Source: JBFJKD01 sp041601945 (lineage in GTDB: Bacteria; Pseudomonadota; Gammaproteobacteria; Pseudomonadales; Porticoccaceae). Taken from it: a stretch of 64,000 nucleotides of DNA. The stretch spans positions 1 to 64,000 of the forward strand of contig JBFIHG010000001.1 in the NCBI GenBank assembly GCA_041601945.1, given 5' to 3'. Positions 25,725 through 34,275 of the stretch are shown here, piece after piece. Below the pieces are notes generated by a model. It was not told the DNA's origin. It was given only the letters and a program-made list of their open reading frames with translations, and made no database searches. A program made the translations under genes and the position numbers. Position 1 is the first letter of the stretch; every line of letters begins with the position of its first letter.

Positions 25725-26615
25725 ATGACTTTTGCGACGATTGAATCATGTATCGGCAATACACCCCTGGTGCGGCTACAGCGCCTGGCGGCGGGAGTCA
25801 ACAATACCATTCTGGTTAAGTTGGAGGGTAATAATCCGGCTGGATCAGTCAAGGATCGGCCCGCTCTCAGTATGATTCAGCACGCCGAGAGTCGCGGCGA
25901 TATCCAGCCGGGCGATACCTTGATCGAAGCAACCAGTGGCAACACCGGTATTGCACTGGCCATGGTGGCGGCAATCAAGGGTTATCGAATGATCCTGGTG
26001 ATGCCCGACAATATGACAGCAGAACGCAAGGACGCAATGAGCGCCTACGGTGCGGAGCTGGTATTGGTCAGTCAGCAGGCGAGCATGGAGGGCGCCCGGG
26101 ATCTGGCGCTGCAAATGGCCGCGGAAGGCAAGGGTAAGGTACTGGACCAATTTAACAATCAGGACAATCCTCTCGCCCACGAAGAGGGTACTGGCCCCGA
26201 GATATGGCGGCAGACAGAGGGTAAGATCACCCACTTTGTCAGCTCTATGGGCACTACCGGCACCATCATGGGCGTTTCCCGCTACCTGAAAAAGATGAAC
26301 CCGGATATTACAATCGTAGGTCTGCAGCCTCGAGAAGGTTCGAGTATTCCCGGTATACGCCGCTGGCCACAGGCATATCTCCCGGGAATTTTCGATGCCC
26401 ATCGTGTCGACCAGATTCTCGATATTGAACAGGTTGACGCAGAGCGCACCATGCGCGATTTAGCGCGCAAGGAAGGTATTTTTTGCGGCGTTTCTTCTGG
26501 AGGTGCGGTGGCGGGCGCGTTGCAGTTATCAGCACAAACCGAAAATGCATTAATTGTGGCGATAGTGTGTGATCGCGGTGATCGCTATCTGTCCTCTGGG
26601 GTGTTTGGCTCCTGA
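25725..26615 (+). CDS. cysM: Cysteine synthase B
   Basis: CysM is a PLP enzyme that makes cysteine from O-acetylserine and sulfide, or S-sulfocysteine from thiosulfate. The 296-residue length favours CysM over the longer CysK. The PLP lysine is K43 in NPAGSVKDRPA, and EATSGNTGIALA and SMGTTGTIMG are the PLP-phosphate and substrate loops. It lies just upstream of relA as in pseudomonads and relatives, although the rRNA methyltransferase gene rlmD often found between them is missing here. Confidence 0.95.
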   Translation: MTFATIESCIGNTPLVRLQRLAAGVNNTILVKLEGNNPAGSVKDRPALSMIQHAESRGDIQPGDTLIEATSGNTGIALAMVAAIKGYRMILVMPDNMTAERKDAMSAYGAELVLVSQQASMEGARDLALQMAAEGKGKVLDQFNNQDNPLAHEEGTGPEIWRQTEGKITHFVSSMGTTGTIMGVSRYLKKMNPDITIVGLQPREGSSIPGIRRWPQAYLPGIFDAHRVDQILDIEQVDAERTMRDLARKEGIFCGVSSGGAVAGALQLSAQTENALIVAIVCDRGDRYLSSGVFGS

Positions 26616-26660
26616 TTTTTGAGAGTTAATCAAAAACCGCTCCGCTGGTAATCAAGTTTT

Positions 26661-28898
26661 ATGGTTAAAGTTCGCGAAGTTCATTCGTTAAAAGATGGCG
26701 CGACCGTTGAATTGCCGGAATGGCTCGAGGTCATGGCGCACAAATACCAGTGGAGTCCCGCTGCGGTCGCGGCTATCAAACTGGCCTGTGAACACGGTTG
26801 GGCTGCCGAAGAGCGCGCCATTATAGAGGACAATGTCTGGGCGCCGGGAACCAGTAGTTTTCGTACGGGCCTGGAAATGGCGGAAATCCTCGCCGATTTA
26901 CACATGGATCACGAGGGCCTGCAAGCTGCGATTTTGTACCGTGCCGTGCGCGAGGGAAAACTGCCGTTAGAAGTTGTGCGGCGGCATTTTAATGATCGGG
27001 TGGCTGATTTGATCGCAAGCGTATTGCGTATGGCGGTGATCAGTACCCTGCGCAACGATTCCGAACGGGAGGTGTTTGGCCACGCCAGCGCGTTACAGGC
27101 CGCCAAGGTTCGGGAAATGCTGGTTTCCATAATCGACGATGTACGCGTTGCTCTTATCAAACTGGCGGAGCGCACCTGCGCGATTCGGGCGCTCAAAACT
27201 GCTTCGGAGCACAAGCGTATCCGCGTCGCCCGGGAAATTTTTGACGTCTACGCACCGCTGGCTCATCGACTCGGGGTCGGGCATCTAAAATGGGAATTGG
27301 AGGATTTAGCCTTCCGCTATCTGGAGCCCGATGAATACCAGCAAATAGCCAAATTGCTCGATGAAAAACGTCTCGATCGGCAATACTATATCGACGAGGT
27401 GACGACGACCATCGAAAATGAACTACGTAAAATTGGCAAGGAAGGAACCGTCACCGGCCGCGCCAAACATATTTACAGCATCTGGCGAAAGATGCATCGC
27501 AATGATATTGGGTTTTCTCAAGTGTACGACATCAGGGCGGTGCGGGTGTTGGTGCCTACCGTTGACGATTGCTACGGCGTGCTTGGTATCGTGCACAGCA
27601 AGTGGCGCAATATTCCCAGGGAGTTCGACGACTATATCGCCTCGCCCAAGGAAAATGGTTATCGCTCGTTACACACTGCGGTCATTGGCCCGGGCCGCAA
27701 AGTGGTGGAAATACAGATACGCACTTTCGAGATGCATCAGGAGGCCGAATTCGGGGTGTGCGCCCATTGGCAGTACAAGGGAACCGATGCAAAAAATGCC
27801 ACTGACGCCAATTACGAAGACAAAATAGCATGGTTGCGGCAGGTGCTGGAGTGGCACGAAGAAATTGAAGACGAGAACGTCAAGGAATTTTTACGCCTCG
27901 ATAGCTCACCCGACCGCATTTATGTTTTTACCCCGGAAGGCCATGTAGTTGATTTGCCCCTTGGCGCCACGCCGCTTGATTTTGCCTACAGCGTGCATAC
28001 GCAGATCGGACATCGTTGTCGTGGGGCTAAACTAAACGGCAAAATCGTACCGCTAAATACTGGCCTGAAGACTGGTGACCAGGTGCAAATCATCACCGGT
28101 AAGCAGGACAAACCGAGCCGCGACTGGCTGCTTAAATCTCTTGGCTATTTGCATACCTCCCGTGCGCGCGCCAAAGTCCAGCAATGGTTTCGGGCACAGC
28201 ACCGCGAACAAAACGTAGCGGCGGGAACCCAGTTGTTGAACGCGGAATTTCGTCAGTTGGGTATTCACGCACCCGACCTCCAGGATTTGGCCGGGCGCTT
28301 TAACAAGCACAACGAGGAGGGCCTGTATGCCGCAATTGGTGCCGGCGATGTGGGGCTGGAGCAAGTTGTTCACGCAGCGCAGACACAACTAGGACTCGCG
28401 CCCGAGCCGGCCAAACAAAACAGGCGTAAACGCGCTGCACGTTTTGGAAAATCTGACTTTTATATCTACGGCGTCGGCGATCTACTGACACGGTTGGCTG
28501 GCTGTTGTTCACCCATTCCGGGAGATGCAGTCTGTGGCTATATCACGGCGGGACGGGGGGTTACTATTCATCGTTCCGACTGTGGCAACCTGCTACGTTT
28601 ACAGAACACCGATCCGAAACGGGTATTACAGGTGAACTGGGGGGGGACGCCACAACAAACCTACGCGGTGAAAGTGGGTATTCATTCCTACGATCGTGCA
28701 GGTTTGCTCAAGGATATCACCACAACCATTGATAAGGCGGGCCTGTTCATTGTTTCTCTCACTTCGGCGGAACGCCGAGAAAGCGGTAATATGACCGAGG
28801 TCACGGTTGATGTAACTGGCATGCAAGAGCTCAGTGCACTGATGGCCAAACTGCGACAAATTCCCAATGTGATAGACGTTACCCGACTCCACGATTGA
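26661..28898 (+). CDS. relA: GTP pyrophosphokinase RelA
   Basis: RelA binds ribosomes with uncharged tRNA and makes (p)ppGpp from ATP and GTP or GDP, starting the stringent response. The 745-residue protein has an N-terminal HD-like domain where the hydrolase His-Asp pair is replaced (ILYRAVREGKLP), so it should be synthetase-only. The synthetase domain has YDIRAVRVLV and ENGYRSLHTAV, then a TGS domain (IYVFTPEGHVVDLPLGATPLDF), a zinc-finger-like region with CCSPIPGD, and a C-terminal ACT domain. It is complete and is followed by mazG, as in many gammaproteobacteria. Confidence 0.96.
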   Translation: MVKVREVHSLKDGATVELPEWLEVMAHKYQWSPAAVAAIKLACEHGWAAEERAIIEDNVWAPGTSSFRTGLEMAEILADLHMDHEGLQAAILYRAVREGKLPLEVVRRHFNDRVADLIASVLRMAVISTLRNDSEREVFGHASALQAAKVREMLVSIIDDVRVALIKLAERTCAIRALKTASEHKRIRVAREIFDVYAPLAHRLGVGHLKWELEDLAFRYLEPDEYQQIAKLLDEKRLDRQYYIDEVTTTIENELRKIGKEGTVTGRAKHIYSIWRKMHRNDIGFSQVYDIRAVRVLVPTVDDCYGVLGIVHSKWRNIPREFDDYIASPKENGYRSLHTAVIGPGRKVVEIQIRTFEMHQEAEFGVCAHWQYKGTDAKNATDANYEDKIAWLRQVLEWHEEIEDENVKEFLRLDSSPDRIYVFTPEGHVVDLPLGATPLDFAYSVHTQIGHRCRGAKLNGKIVPLNTGLKTGDQVQIITGKQDKPSRDWLLKSLGYLHTSRARAKVQQWFRAQHREQNVAAGTQLLNAEFRQLGIHAPDLQDLAGRFNKHNEEGLYAAIGAGDVGLEQVVHAAQTQLGLAPEPAKQNRRKRAARFGKSDFYIYGVGDLLTRLAGCCSPIPGDAVCGYITAGRGVTIHRSDCGNLLRLQNTDPKRVLQVNWGGTPQQTYAVKVGIHSYDRAGLLKDITTTIDKAGLFIVSLTSAERRESGNMTEVTVDVTGMQELSALMAKLRQIPNVIDVTRLHD

Positions 28899-28916
28899 CG
28901 CTCAGGAGAATCCGCT

Positions 28917-29744
28917 GTGACACATCCCCAGCAATATAATCTGGATGATTTACTTCATCTCATGCGGCGTTTGCGGGATCCGCTTATAGGTTGTCCGTGG
29001 GATATCAAACAAACCTTCGCCAGCATAGTGCCATTCACCCTCGAAGAAACCTATGAGGTGATCGACGCCATTGAGCGGCAAGACTACGGGCATTTGTACG
29101 AAGAGTTGGGCGATTTACTTTTTCAGATTGTGTTTTATAGTCAATTGGCGGACGAGGAGGGTTTATTTACTTGTGGCGACGTAATTCACCAACTGGTTAC
29201 CAAGTTGGTGGCACGGCATCCGCACGTATTTCCAGATGGTACCCTCGATAGTAAAAGAAACGCTACCGACATACATACCGATCAAACCCTCAAAGATACC
29301 TGGGAAGGTCTGAAACGCGAACAGAGGGACGAGCGCGGTATTCGCGGGAGGCTGGGAGATGTACCGCAAAGTTTGCCGGGGCTGATGCGGGCGGCGAAAC
29401 TACAAAAACGAGCCAGCAACCATGGCTTCGACTGGCCCGATACTACCGGTGTCATCGATAAGATAAAGGAAGAGTTACGGGAGGTGGAGGGCGCTGTCTC
29501 GGATGGCGACAAGGCCGCAGTGGCCGAAGAAGTTGGCGACCTGTTGTTTTCCTGCGTCAATTTGGCTCGCCATCTTGGTGTGGACAGTGAAACAGCGCTG
29601 CGCACCGCCAACCGAAAATTTGAAACCCGTTTTGAGGCCATGGAAACGCGTGCCGAGCAGCGGGGGACAGATTTCGACAGTTTACCTTTGTCCGAAAAGG
29701 AAGTGTTGTGGGAATGGAGTAAAAAACGGACTCGCGAGCAATGA
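28917..29744 (+). CDS. mazG: Nucleoside triphosphate pyrophosphohydrolase MazG
   Basis: MazG hydrolyses nucleoside triphosphates to monophosphates and pyrophosphate; in E. coli it has been linked to (p)ppGpp levels and it lies next to relA, as here. The 275-residue protein starts with GTG after AGGAG. Two MazG domains are present, each with an EExxE-type metal site: LEETYEVIDAI with ELGDLLFQIVF in the first, and KEELREVEGAV with EEVGDLLFSCVN in the second. CPWDIKQTF near the start is a strong family motif. Confidence 0.96.
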   Translation: MTHPQQYNLDDLLHLMRRLRDPLIGCPWDIKQTFASIVPFTLEETYEVIDAIERQDYGHLYEELGDLLFQIVFYSQLADEEGLFTCGDVIHQLVTKLVARHPHVFPDGTLDSKRNATDIHTDQTLKDTWEGLKREQRDERGIRGRLGDVPQSLPGLMRAAKLQKRASNHGFDWPDTTGVIDKIKEELREVEGAVSDGDKAAVAEEVGDLLFSCVNLARHLGVDSETALRTANRKFETRFEAMETRAEQRGTDFDSLPLSEKEVLWEWSKKRTREQ

Positions 29745-29875
29745 CGAGGGGCGTCGACGCACCGGCATCGATCGGGCGTCAGTCCTCTCCCAACTTGTGA
29801 TGATGCGCCAATACGTGTAAGGTCGGCGCCTTTTTGGGGCGCACATCGACGCCTTCTGCCAAAGGGGAAAACTCT

Positions 29876-30532
29876 ATGCGAATGATACTACTGGGGCCAC
29901 CCGGCGCTGGCAAGGGAACACAGGCACAGTTTATTTCCGCACACCTTGCGATTCCGCAAATTTCTACCGGCGATATGCTAAGAGCCGCCGTCGAAGCCGG
30001 GAGCGAATTGGGGTTGCAGGTCAAAGATACCATGGCATCGGGTGGTCTGGTGTCGGATGAGTTAATCATTGCACTCGTCAAAGAACGCATTCAGCAGACC
30101 GATTGTCGCAATGGTTTCCTGTTTGACGGCTTTCCGCGCACCATCCCCCAGGCCCAGGCGTTACTGGATGCCGGGGTGGTCATCGATCTGGTGGTTGAAA
30201 TAAAAGTCGAAGACGAACAGATTGTTGCGCGTTTGAGTGGGCGCCGTGTGCATCCGGCTTCGGGTCGGGTCTATCATCTACAACACAACCCACCTCGACA
30301 ACAGGGTGTCGACGATGACACCGGAGAGGCTCTCGTGCAAAGAGAAGACGACAAGGAAGAAACCGTCCGCAACCGTTTGCGCGTGTATCACGAGCAAACG
30401 GAACCGCTGGTGGCATTTTATAGAAATTTGGCCGCTTCAGCGTCTGCACAGGGTTTGCGCTGCGCGGTCGTAGATGGTGTGGGTTCTCTGGCCGATGTGC
30501 AGAGCAGGTTGTTGCAAACCCTGGGCAATTAG
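29876..30532 (+). CDS. adk: Adenylate kinase
   Basis: Adk converts ATP and AMP to two ADP, keeping the adenylate pool in balance. The ATG at 29876 (218 residues) follows AAAGGGGAAA; an upstream frame extension is unsupported. The P-loop is GPPGAGKGTQ (residues 7-16), the AMP site is STGDMLRAAV, and the lid region begins GRRVHPASGRVYH with no zinc cysteines. FDGFPRT is the expected NMP-binding block. The gene is followed by an intrinsic terminator at 30598. Confidence 0.97.
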   Translation: MRMILLGPPGAGKGTQAQFISAHLAIPQISTGDMLRAAVEAGSELGLQVKDTMASGGLVSDELIIALVKERIQQTDCRNGFLFDGFPRTIPQAQALLDAGVVIDLVVEIKVEDEQIVARLSGRRVHPASGRVYHLQHNPPRQQGVDDDTGEALVQREDDKEETVRNRLRVYHEQTEPLVAFYRNLAASASAQGLRCAVVDGVGSLADVQSRLLQTLGN

Positions 30533-30597
30533 GTGTTGCTGTCCAGAGTCTGAACAAGGCCCTGATTACGAATAATAGACATTCCGTTTAACGTAGC

Positions 30598-30626
30598 AAA
30601 AAGGCTCCCGCAAGGAGCCTTTTTTT
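30598..30626 (+). terminator. Intrinsic terminator after adk
   Basis: AAGGCTCC and GGAGCCTT form a perfect stem around a short loop, followed by seven T residues (to 30626). It ends the adk message and separates it from the AT-rich leader of the histone-like gene. Confidence 0.9.
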
Positions 30627-30951
30627 GTACCTGAAAAATCGGGATTTGTACAAAAATATTCTGCGTATTCTGGTTTACCCGTTGCGCATAATTAAGTTGC
30701 GGTTTACAAAAAAAGCCTGATTCAGCCCCTTTTTAATTTTTGGCCTAAAAGTCTAATTACCATAAAAATTTTGACTGAAAATTGAAAAAAAGTGAGATTA
30801 AGAGTTTTTTTTCGTCTATTTTGGAAGAAAAGGGTTATAAATCACTATTTACTATAGACAATTGTTTAAATTTAAATAAAATCCGCCTTGATCCATCCAT
30901 AAATTTTAGATTTCGGATCAAGGTGTTCCTCACTAATAAAGGAGAACGGCA
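30627..30951 (+). other. AT-rich non-coding leader upstream of the histone-like gene
   Basis: The gene-free stretch from the adk stop to 30951 is 419 bp. After the terminator its composition changes sharply to A/T-rich, unlike the surrounding coding DNA. It contains runs of A and T, a TTGACT (30771-30776) without a convincing -10 at 17 bp, and the inverted repeat at 30886-30923. A 66-codon TTG-initiated frame (30782-30982) runs into the next gene but looks non-coding. The region could be a curved promoter or a regulated leader. Confidence 0.6.
30886..30923 (+). repeat. 9-bp inverted repeat just before the histone-like gene
   Basis: CCTTGATCC (30886-30894) and GGATCAAGG (30915-30923) are perfect inverted repeats separated by 20 AT-rich bases. 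The right arm ends about 18 bases before the GGAGA ribosome site at 30941. It could be an operator or an mRNA hairpin that controls translation. Confidence 0.65.
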
Positions 30952-31722
30952 ATGGCGCGAATTGCAAAGAAAACTAAAGTAGCAAAATCGGCTCCCAAAA
31001 AAGCTGTAAAAAAACCTGTCAAAAAGAGAGCGAAAGCAGCTCCGACGAGTAAGGCTCAAACTGCTTTGAAAGCAATTGAGAAGAAGGCGGCTGCGCAGGC
31101 TAAAAAGGTAGCTGCTGCAAAGCTCAAGTTAACTCAGGCGCAATCTCGCGCCGCGGCCAAGAGCACCAAGGCCTCCAAAGCTGCGCTGAAAAAAGCTAAA
31201 ACGGCGGCTAGCAGCGCCAACAAAGCGATGACTCAGTTGCGCACCAAAGTACGGGCCGCGAAAGCGGATGCACGTGCGGCGGCGGCGTTGAACCGGGTGA
31301 AAGTCGCCGAAGCCAACGCCAAAGCGAAGTTGGAAAAGGCCAGCAAGGATATGGCCAAAAAGGCGGCGGCGGATCTGAAAGCGGCGCTCAAGAAGTACGA
31401 GGCTCGCTGGAAGAAAAAGCGTGCGGCGGCTAATGCCAAGAAGCTTAAGGCAAGCGAGCGTAAAGCGGCTGCCCGTGTAAAAGCGGTACAGAAAAAAGCT
31501 GCTAGCAAAGCCAAAGCAGCGGTTGCCAAAGCAGCCAAAAAGGCAACACCAAAGAAAGCCACTAAGGCTCGCAAAGCTAAGGCGGTTGCCGCAAAACCCG
31601 CAGCCAAGAGGGCTAAAAAAGGTGCTGGCAAACGCGGTCGTCCCGCTAAGGCCAAAGCAGCGGCCGGAAAAATGGTAGCAAAAAAACCTGCTGCACCACG
31701 TGGCGCGCGTAAGAAGAAGTAA
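30952..31722 (+). CDS. Histone H1-like, lysine/alanine-rich DNA-binding protein (AlgP-like)
   Basis: The 256-residue product is almost entirely Lys, Ala and Arg, resembling AlgP (AlgR3) of Pseudomonas and eukaryotic histone H1 tails. Residues 1-35 are rich in KKAVKKPVKKR-type repeats. The middle (about 40-170) is a long helical stretch of Ala and Lys likely to form a charged coil. The tail has PKKATKARKAKA repeats and KRGRPAKAK, whose GRP core is an AT-hook motif. It should bind DNA non-specifically. A GGAGA ribosome site precedes the ATG. The gene is a single-gene unit between two intrinsic terminators. Whether it acts in alginate control, as AlgP was proposed to do, cannot be inferred. Confidence 0.82.
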   Translation: MARIAKKTKVAKSAPKKAVKKPVKKRAKAAPTSKAQTALKAIEKKAAAQAKKVAAAKLKLTQAQSRAAAKSTKASKAALKKAKTAASSANKAMTQLRTKVRAAKADARAAAALNRVKVAEANAKAKLEKASKDMAKKAAADLKAALKKYEARWKKKRAAANAKKLKASERKAAARVKAVQKKAASKAKAAVAKAAKKATPKKATKARKAKAVAAKPAAKRAKKGAGKRGRPAKAKAAAGKMVAKKPAAPRGARKKK

Positions 31723-31780
31723 ATTTCGGGTTGAGCCGTATCTACCCAAAGCTTTCTTCGTAGTAATGCGCAAATAGGTT

Positions 31781-31813
31781 AAAATCCCCTGCCTCACAGC
31801 AGGGGATTTTTTT
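31781..31813 (+). terminator. Intrinsic terminator after the histone-like gene
   Basis: AAATCCCCTGC (31782-31792) and GCAGGGGATTT (31799-31809) form an 11-bp perfect stem around CTCACA, followed by a T run. It closes the histone-like gene and stands 24 bases before the tsaB start. Confidence 0.93.
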
Positions 31814-31836
31814 ATGCCCGGAGTTTGGGCTTCACA

Positions 31837-32544
31837 ATGACGCGTATTCTTGGTCTCGATACGTCAGCGCAAACCTGTTCTGTTGCGTTGCACGACAACG
31901 GGTCCGTGCTGGCCCGTAGCCAGCAACTGGCGAAAGGGCACAGCCAGCTGGTTTTACCCATGATAGACGAACTGCTTGCAGAGGCGGGTTTATCGCCGGG
32001 GCAGCTGGATGCGTTGGCGCTCACTATTGGCCCAGGTTCGTTTACTGGACTGCGCATCGCTATCAGCGTGGTGCAAGGCCTCGCGTTTGGCGCGGATATT
32101 CCCGTGGTGTCGGTGTCGACGTTGCAAACCATGGCTGCGGGGGCGATCAAACACTTCGACGTGGAAAGTGGGCACATAATTTTGCCAGCATTTGACGCGC
32201 GCATGGGGGAAATTTACTGGGGCCTGTATCGGAATGTCGACGGCAAACCGGTAGCCTGCTGCGCTGATGCGCTCAATACTCCAGAGGCAGTTGGTTGCAT
32301 AGGCGACGCTGTAGGCGGCGTGATTAACCTGGGTGTTGGCGATGGCTGGCAGCACGCTTGTGCATTTCCCGTTACAGCGCAAACAACGCAAATAGAATGG
32401 CAGCCTTCGGCAGAGGATCTGGTAATGCTTGCGCTGGACAAGTATGCGATGGGTGAAGCAAAACCCGTGGAACAGCTTACACCTGTCTATTTACGGGATA
32501 CGGTAAGTTGGAAAAAGCGTACCCATTTACGGCCCCAGAGCTGA
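31837..32544 (+). CDS. tsaB: tRNA threonylcarbamoyladenosine biosynthesis protein TsaB
   Basis: TsaB is the partner of TsaD in making the universal t6A modification at position 37 of ANN-decoding tRNAs. The 235-residue protein starts at the ATG at 31837; a TTG at 31825 is in frame. The ASKHA-fold start ILGLDTSAQTCSVAL and the GPGSFTGLRIAISV motif are diagnostic. It lies just past a terminator, so it needs its own promoter or read-through. The adk-tsaB neighbourhood is shared with pseudomonads, but here the histone-like gene is inserted between them. Confidence 0.94.
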   Translation: MTRILGLDTSAQTCSVALHDNGSVLARSQQLAKGHSQLVLPMIDELLAEAGLSPGQLDALALTIGPGSFTGLRIAISVVQGLAFGADIPVVSVSTLQTMAAGAIKHFDVESGHIILPAFDARMGEIYWGLYRNVDGKPVACCADALNTPEAVGCIGDAVGGVINLGVGDGWQHACAFPVTAQTTQIEWQPSAEDLVMLALDKYAMGEAKPVEQLTPVYLRDTVSWKKRTHLRPQS

Positions 32545-32556
32545 GGGAGTGTCGTG

Positions 32557-33360
32557 ATGGAGTGGCTACAACTCGCAGTGCTGGCAATGATACAGGGGCT
32601 CACTGAATTTCTACCCATTTCCAGCTCTGCTCACCTCATTTTGCCGTCCCAGGTGCTGGGTTGGCCCGATCAGGGATTAGCCTTTGATGTGGCGGTGCAT
32701 GTGGGGTCGCTGACCGCAGTTATGGTGTATTTCCGTCGCGATTTGCGGGACATAGTGGGTGCCTGGTTGCGGCAGGTTGGTGGCGGTGCCGCGACCGTGG
32801 AGAGTCGTCTGGCCTGGTTTCTGGCAGCGGCGACAGTGCCGGTTGGACTGGCGGGTCTGCTGTTCGATGGGTTTATCGAAACCCACTTGCGCTCCGTGGC
32901 GGTAATCGCGGGCACTACCATTGTGTTTGCAGTTTTGCTCGGTTGGGCGGACAAAAAAGGTGCGCGTACAGGAAATATGGCGTCACTCACCCTTGGCACC
33001 GCAATGCTGGTGGGGTTGGCCCAGGCATTGGCGTTGATTCCGGGCACGTCGCGTTCCGGTATTACCATGACCGCAGGGTTGGCGCTTGGTCTGGACCGTC
33101 AGAGCGCGGCGCGATTCTCTTTCCTGCTGGCGATTCCAGTCATCATTCTTAGCGGCGGATATAAAGCGTTGCAATTGACCGCGGCTCACGCCGCCCCCTG
33201 GGGCGACCTGTTCCTCGGTGCAGTGCTCTCGGCGCTTACCGCCTGGTGTTGTATTCGATTCTTTCTGGCAATTGTTGACCGCATCGGCATGATGCCTTTT
33301 GTCTGGTATCGTTTGTTGATGGGAATTTTACTTCTGGCATTTTTAGCGAATGGTGCTTAA
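32557..33360 (+). CDS. uppP: Undecaprenyl-diphosphate phosphatase UppP (BacA)
   Basis: UppP removes a phosphate from undecaprenyl diphosphate, recycling the lipid carrier for peptidoglycan synthesis; it also confers bacitracin tolerance. The 267-residue polytopic protein has both family signatures: GLTEFLPISSSAHLIL (residues 13-28) with the catalytic glutamate, and PGTSRSGITM (about 163-172). The ATG at 32557 follows GAGGGAG. It starts 12 bp after tsaB, so it is probably co-transcribed. Confidence 0.95.
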   Translation: MEWLQLAVLAMIQGLTEFLPISSSAHLILPSQVLGWPDQGLAFDVAVHVGSLTAVMVYFRRDLRDIVGAWLRQVGGGAATVESRLAWFLAAATVPVGLAGLLFDGFIETHLRSVAVIAGTTIVFAVLLGWADKKGARTGNMASLTLGTAMLVGLAQALALIPGTSRSGITMTAGLALGLDRQSAARFSFLLAIPVIILSGGYKALQLTAAHAAPWGDLFLGAVLSALTAWCCIRFFLAIVDRIGMMPFVWYRLLMGILLLAFLANGA

Positions 33361-33363
33361 CAA

Positions 33364-34257
33364 ATGGCTATAACGGATGTCGCATTTCTGGGCCTTGGCG
33401 TCATGGGCTATCCGATGGCAGGCCATTTGAACAAGGCGGGCCTGAACGTGACGGTCTATAACCGCACTGCCAGCAAAGCGGCTCAGTGGTGCCAGACCTA
33501 TGCCGGAAAAAGCGCTGCCACTCCCGCGCTGGCCGTACGCGGGGCGCAGGTGGTTTTCGCCTGCGTCGGTCGCGACGAAGATGTGCGTGAAATTACCCTG
33601 GGCGCGCAGGGCGCGTTCGCGGCAATGGAAAAAGATGCGGTATTTATCGACCACACCACCACGTCGGCGGAGCTGGCGCGAGAACTGTCGGTACAGGCGC
33701 ACGCTGCCCAACTCCATTTTATCGACGCGCCGGTATCCGGTGGCGAACAGGGCGCTATCAATGGGGCGCTCACCGTGATGTGCGGTGGCGACCCCGCGAT
33801 ATTTGATCGCGTGCAGTCGGTAGTGGCGCGCTTTGCTAAAGCTGTAACATTATTGGGGCCGGTGGGTAGTGGTCAATTATGCAAGATGGTGAATCAGATA
33901 TGCATCGGCGGATTGGTGCAGGCGTTGGCGGAAGGTTTACATTTTGCACGCCAGGCCGGTCTCGATGCCCAGCAAGTGATTGACGTCATTTCCCGGGGCG
34001 CGGCGCAATCCTGGCAAATGGAAAACCGTCATAAAACCATGTTGGCCGGACAATACGAGCATGGCTTTGCCGTGGACTGGATGCGTAAGGATTTGGGGAT
34101 TGTCCTCGACGAAGCGCGCCGCAATGGCGCACAAATACCGGTGACCGCGCTGGTGGATCAATTTTACGCGGATATTCAGGCGAGCGGTGGCGGCCGCTGG
34201 GACACCTCCAGTCTGCTCACGCGCTTGCAGCAAGATTCGCCGTCCATCAAAAAGTAA
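33364..34257 (+). CDS. NAD(P)-dependent beta-hydroxyacid dehydrogenase (3-hydroxyisobutyrate dehydrogenase family)
   Basis: This 297-residue soluble enzyme belongs to the beta-hydroxyacid dehydrogenase family, which includes 3-hydroxyisobutyrate dehydrogenase, tartronate semialdehyde reductase and succinic semialdehyde reductase (GlyR/GHB dehydrogenase). The Rossmann motif is FLGLGVMGYPMAGHL, the substrate loop is DAPVSGGEQGAINGALTVM, and the catalytic lysine is in GQLCKMVNQ. Substrate cannot be assigned from sequence. It starts three bases after uppP and is followed by the M18 aminopeptidase. Confidence 0.88.
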   Translation: MAITDVAFLGLGVMGYPMAGHLNKAGLNVTVYNRTASKAAQWCQTYAGKSAATPALAVRGAQVVFACVGRDEDVREITLGAQGAFAAMEKDAVFIDHTTTSAELARELSVQAHAAQLHFIDAPVSGGEQGAINGALTVMCGGDPAIFDRVQSVVARFAKAVTLLGPVGSGQLCKMVNQICIGGLVQALAEGLHFARQAGLDAQQVIDVISRGAAQSWQMENRHKTMLAGQYEHGFAVDWMRKDLGIVLDEARRNGAQIPVTALVDQFYADIQASGGGRWDTSSLLTRLQQDSPSIKK

Positions 34258-34275
34258 TGTTTATCTGAGGTGATT

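Noticed and set aside
30782..30982. TTG-initiated 66-codon frame in the AT-rich leader
   Set aside because: Its composition simply reflects the AT-rich DNA, it has no ribosome site, and it overlaps the well-supported start of the histone-like gene.
31129..31797. 222-codon frame antisense to the histone-like gene
   Set aside because: It is a mirror of the Lys/Ala codon repeats on the plus strand, with a biased Phe/Gly/Cys/Arg product, and it runs through the terminator.
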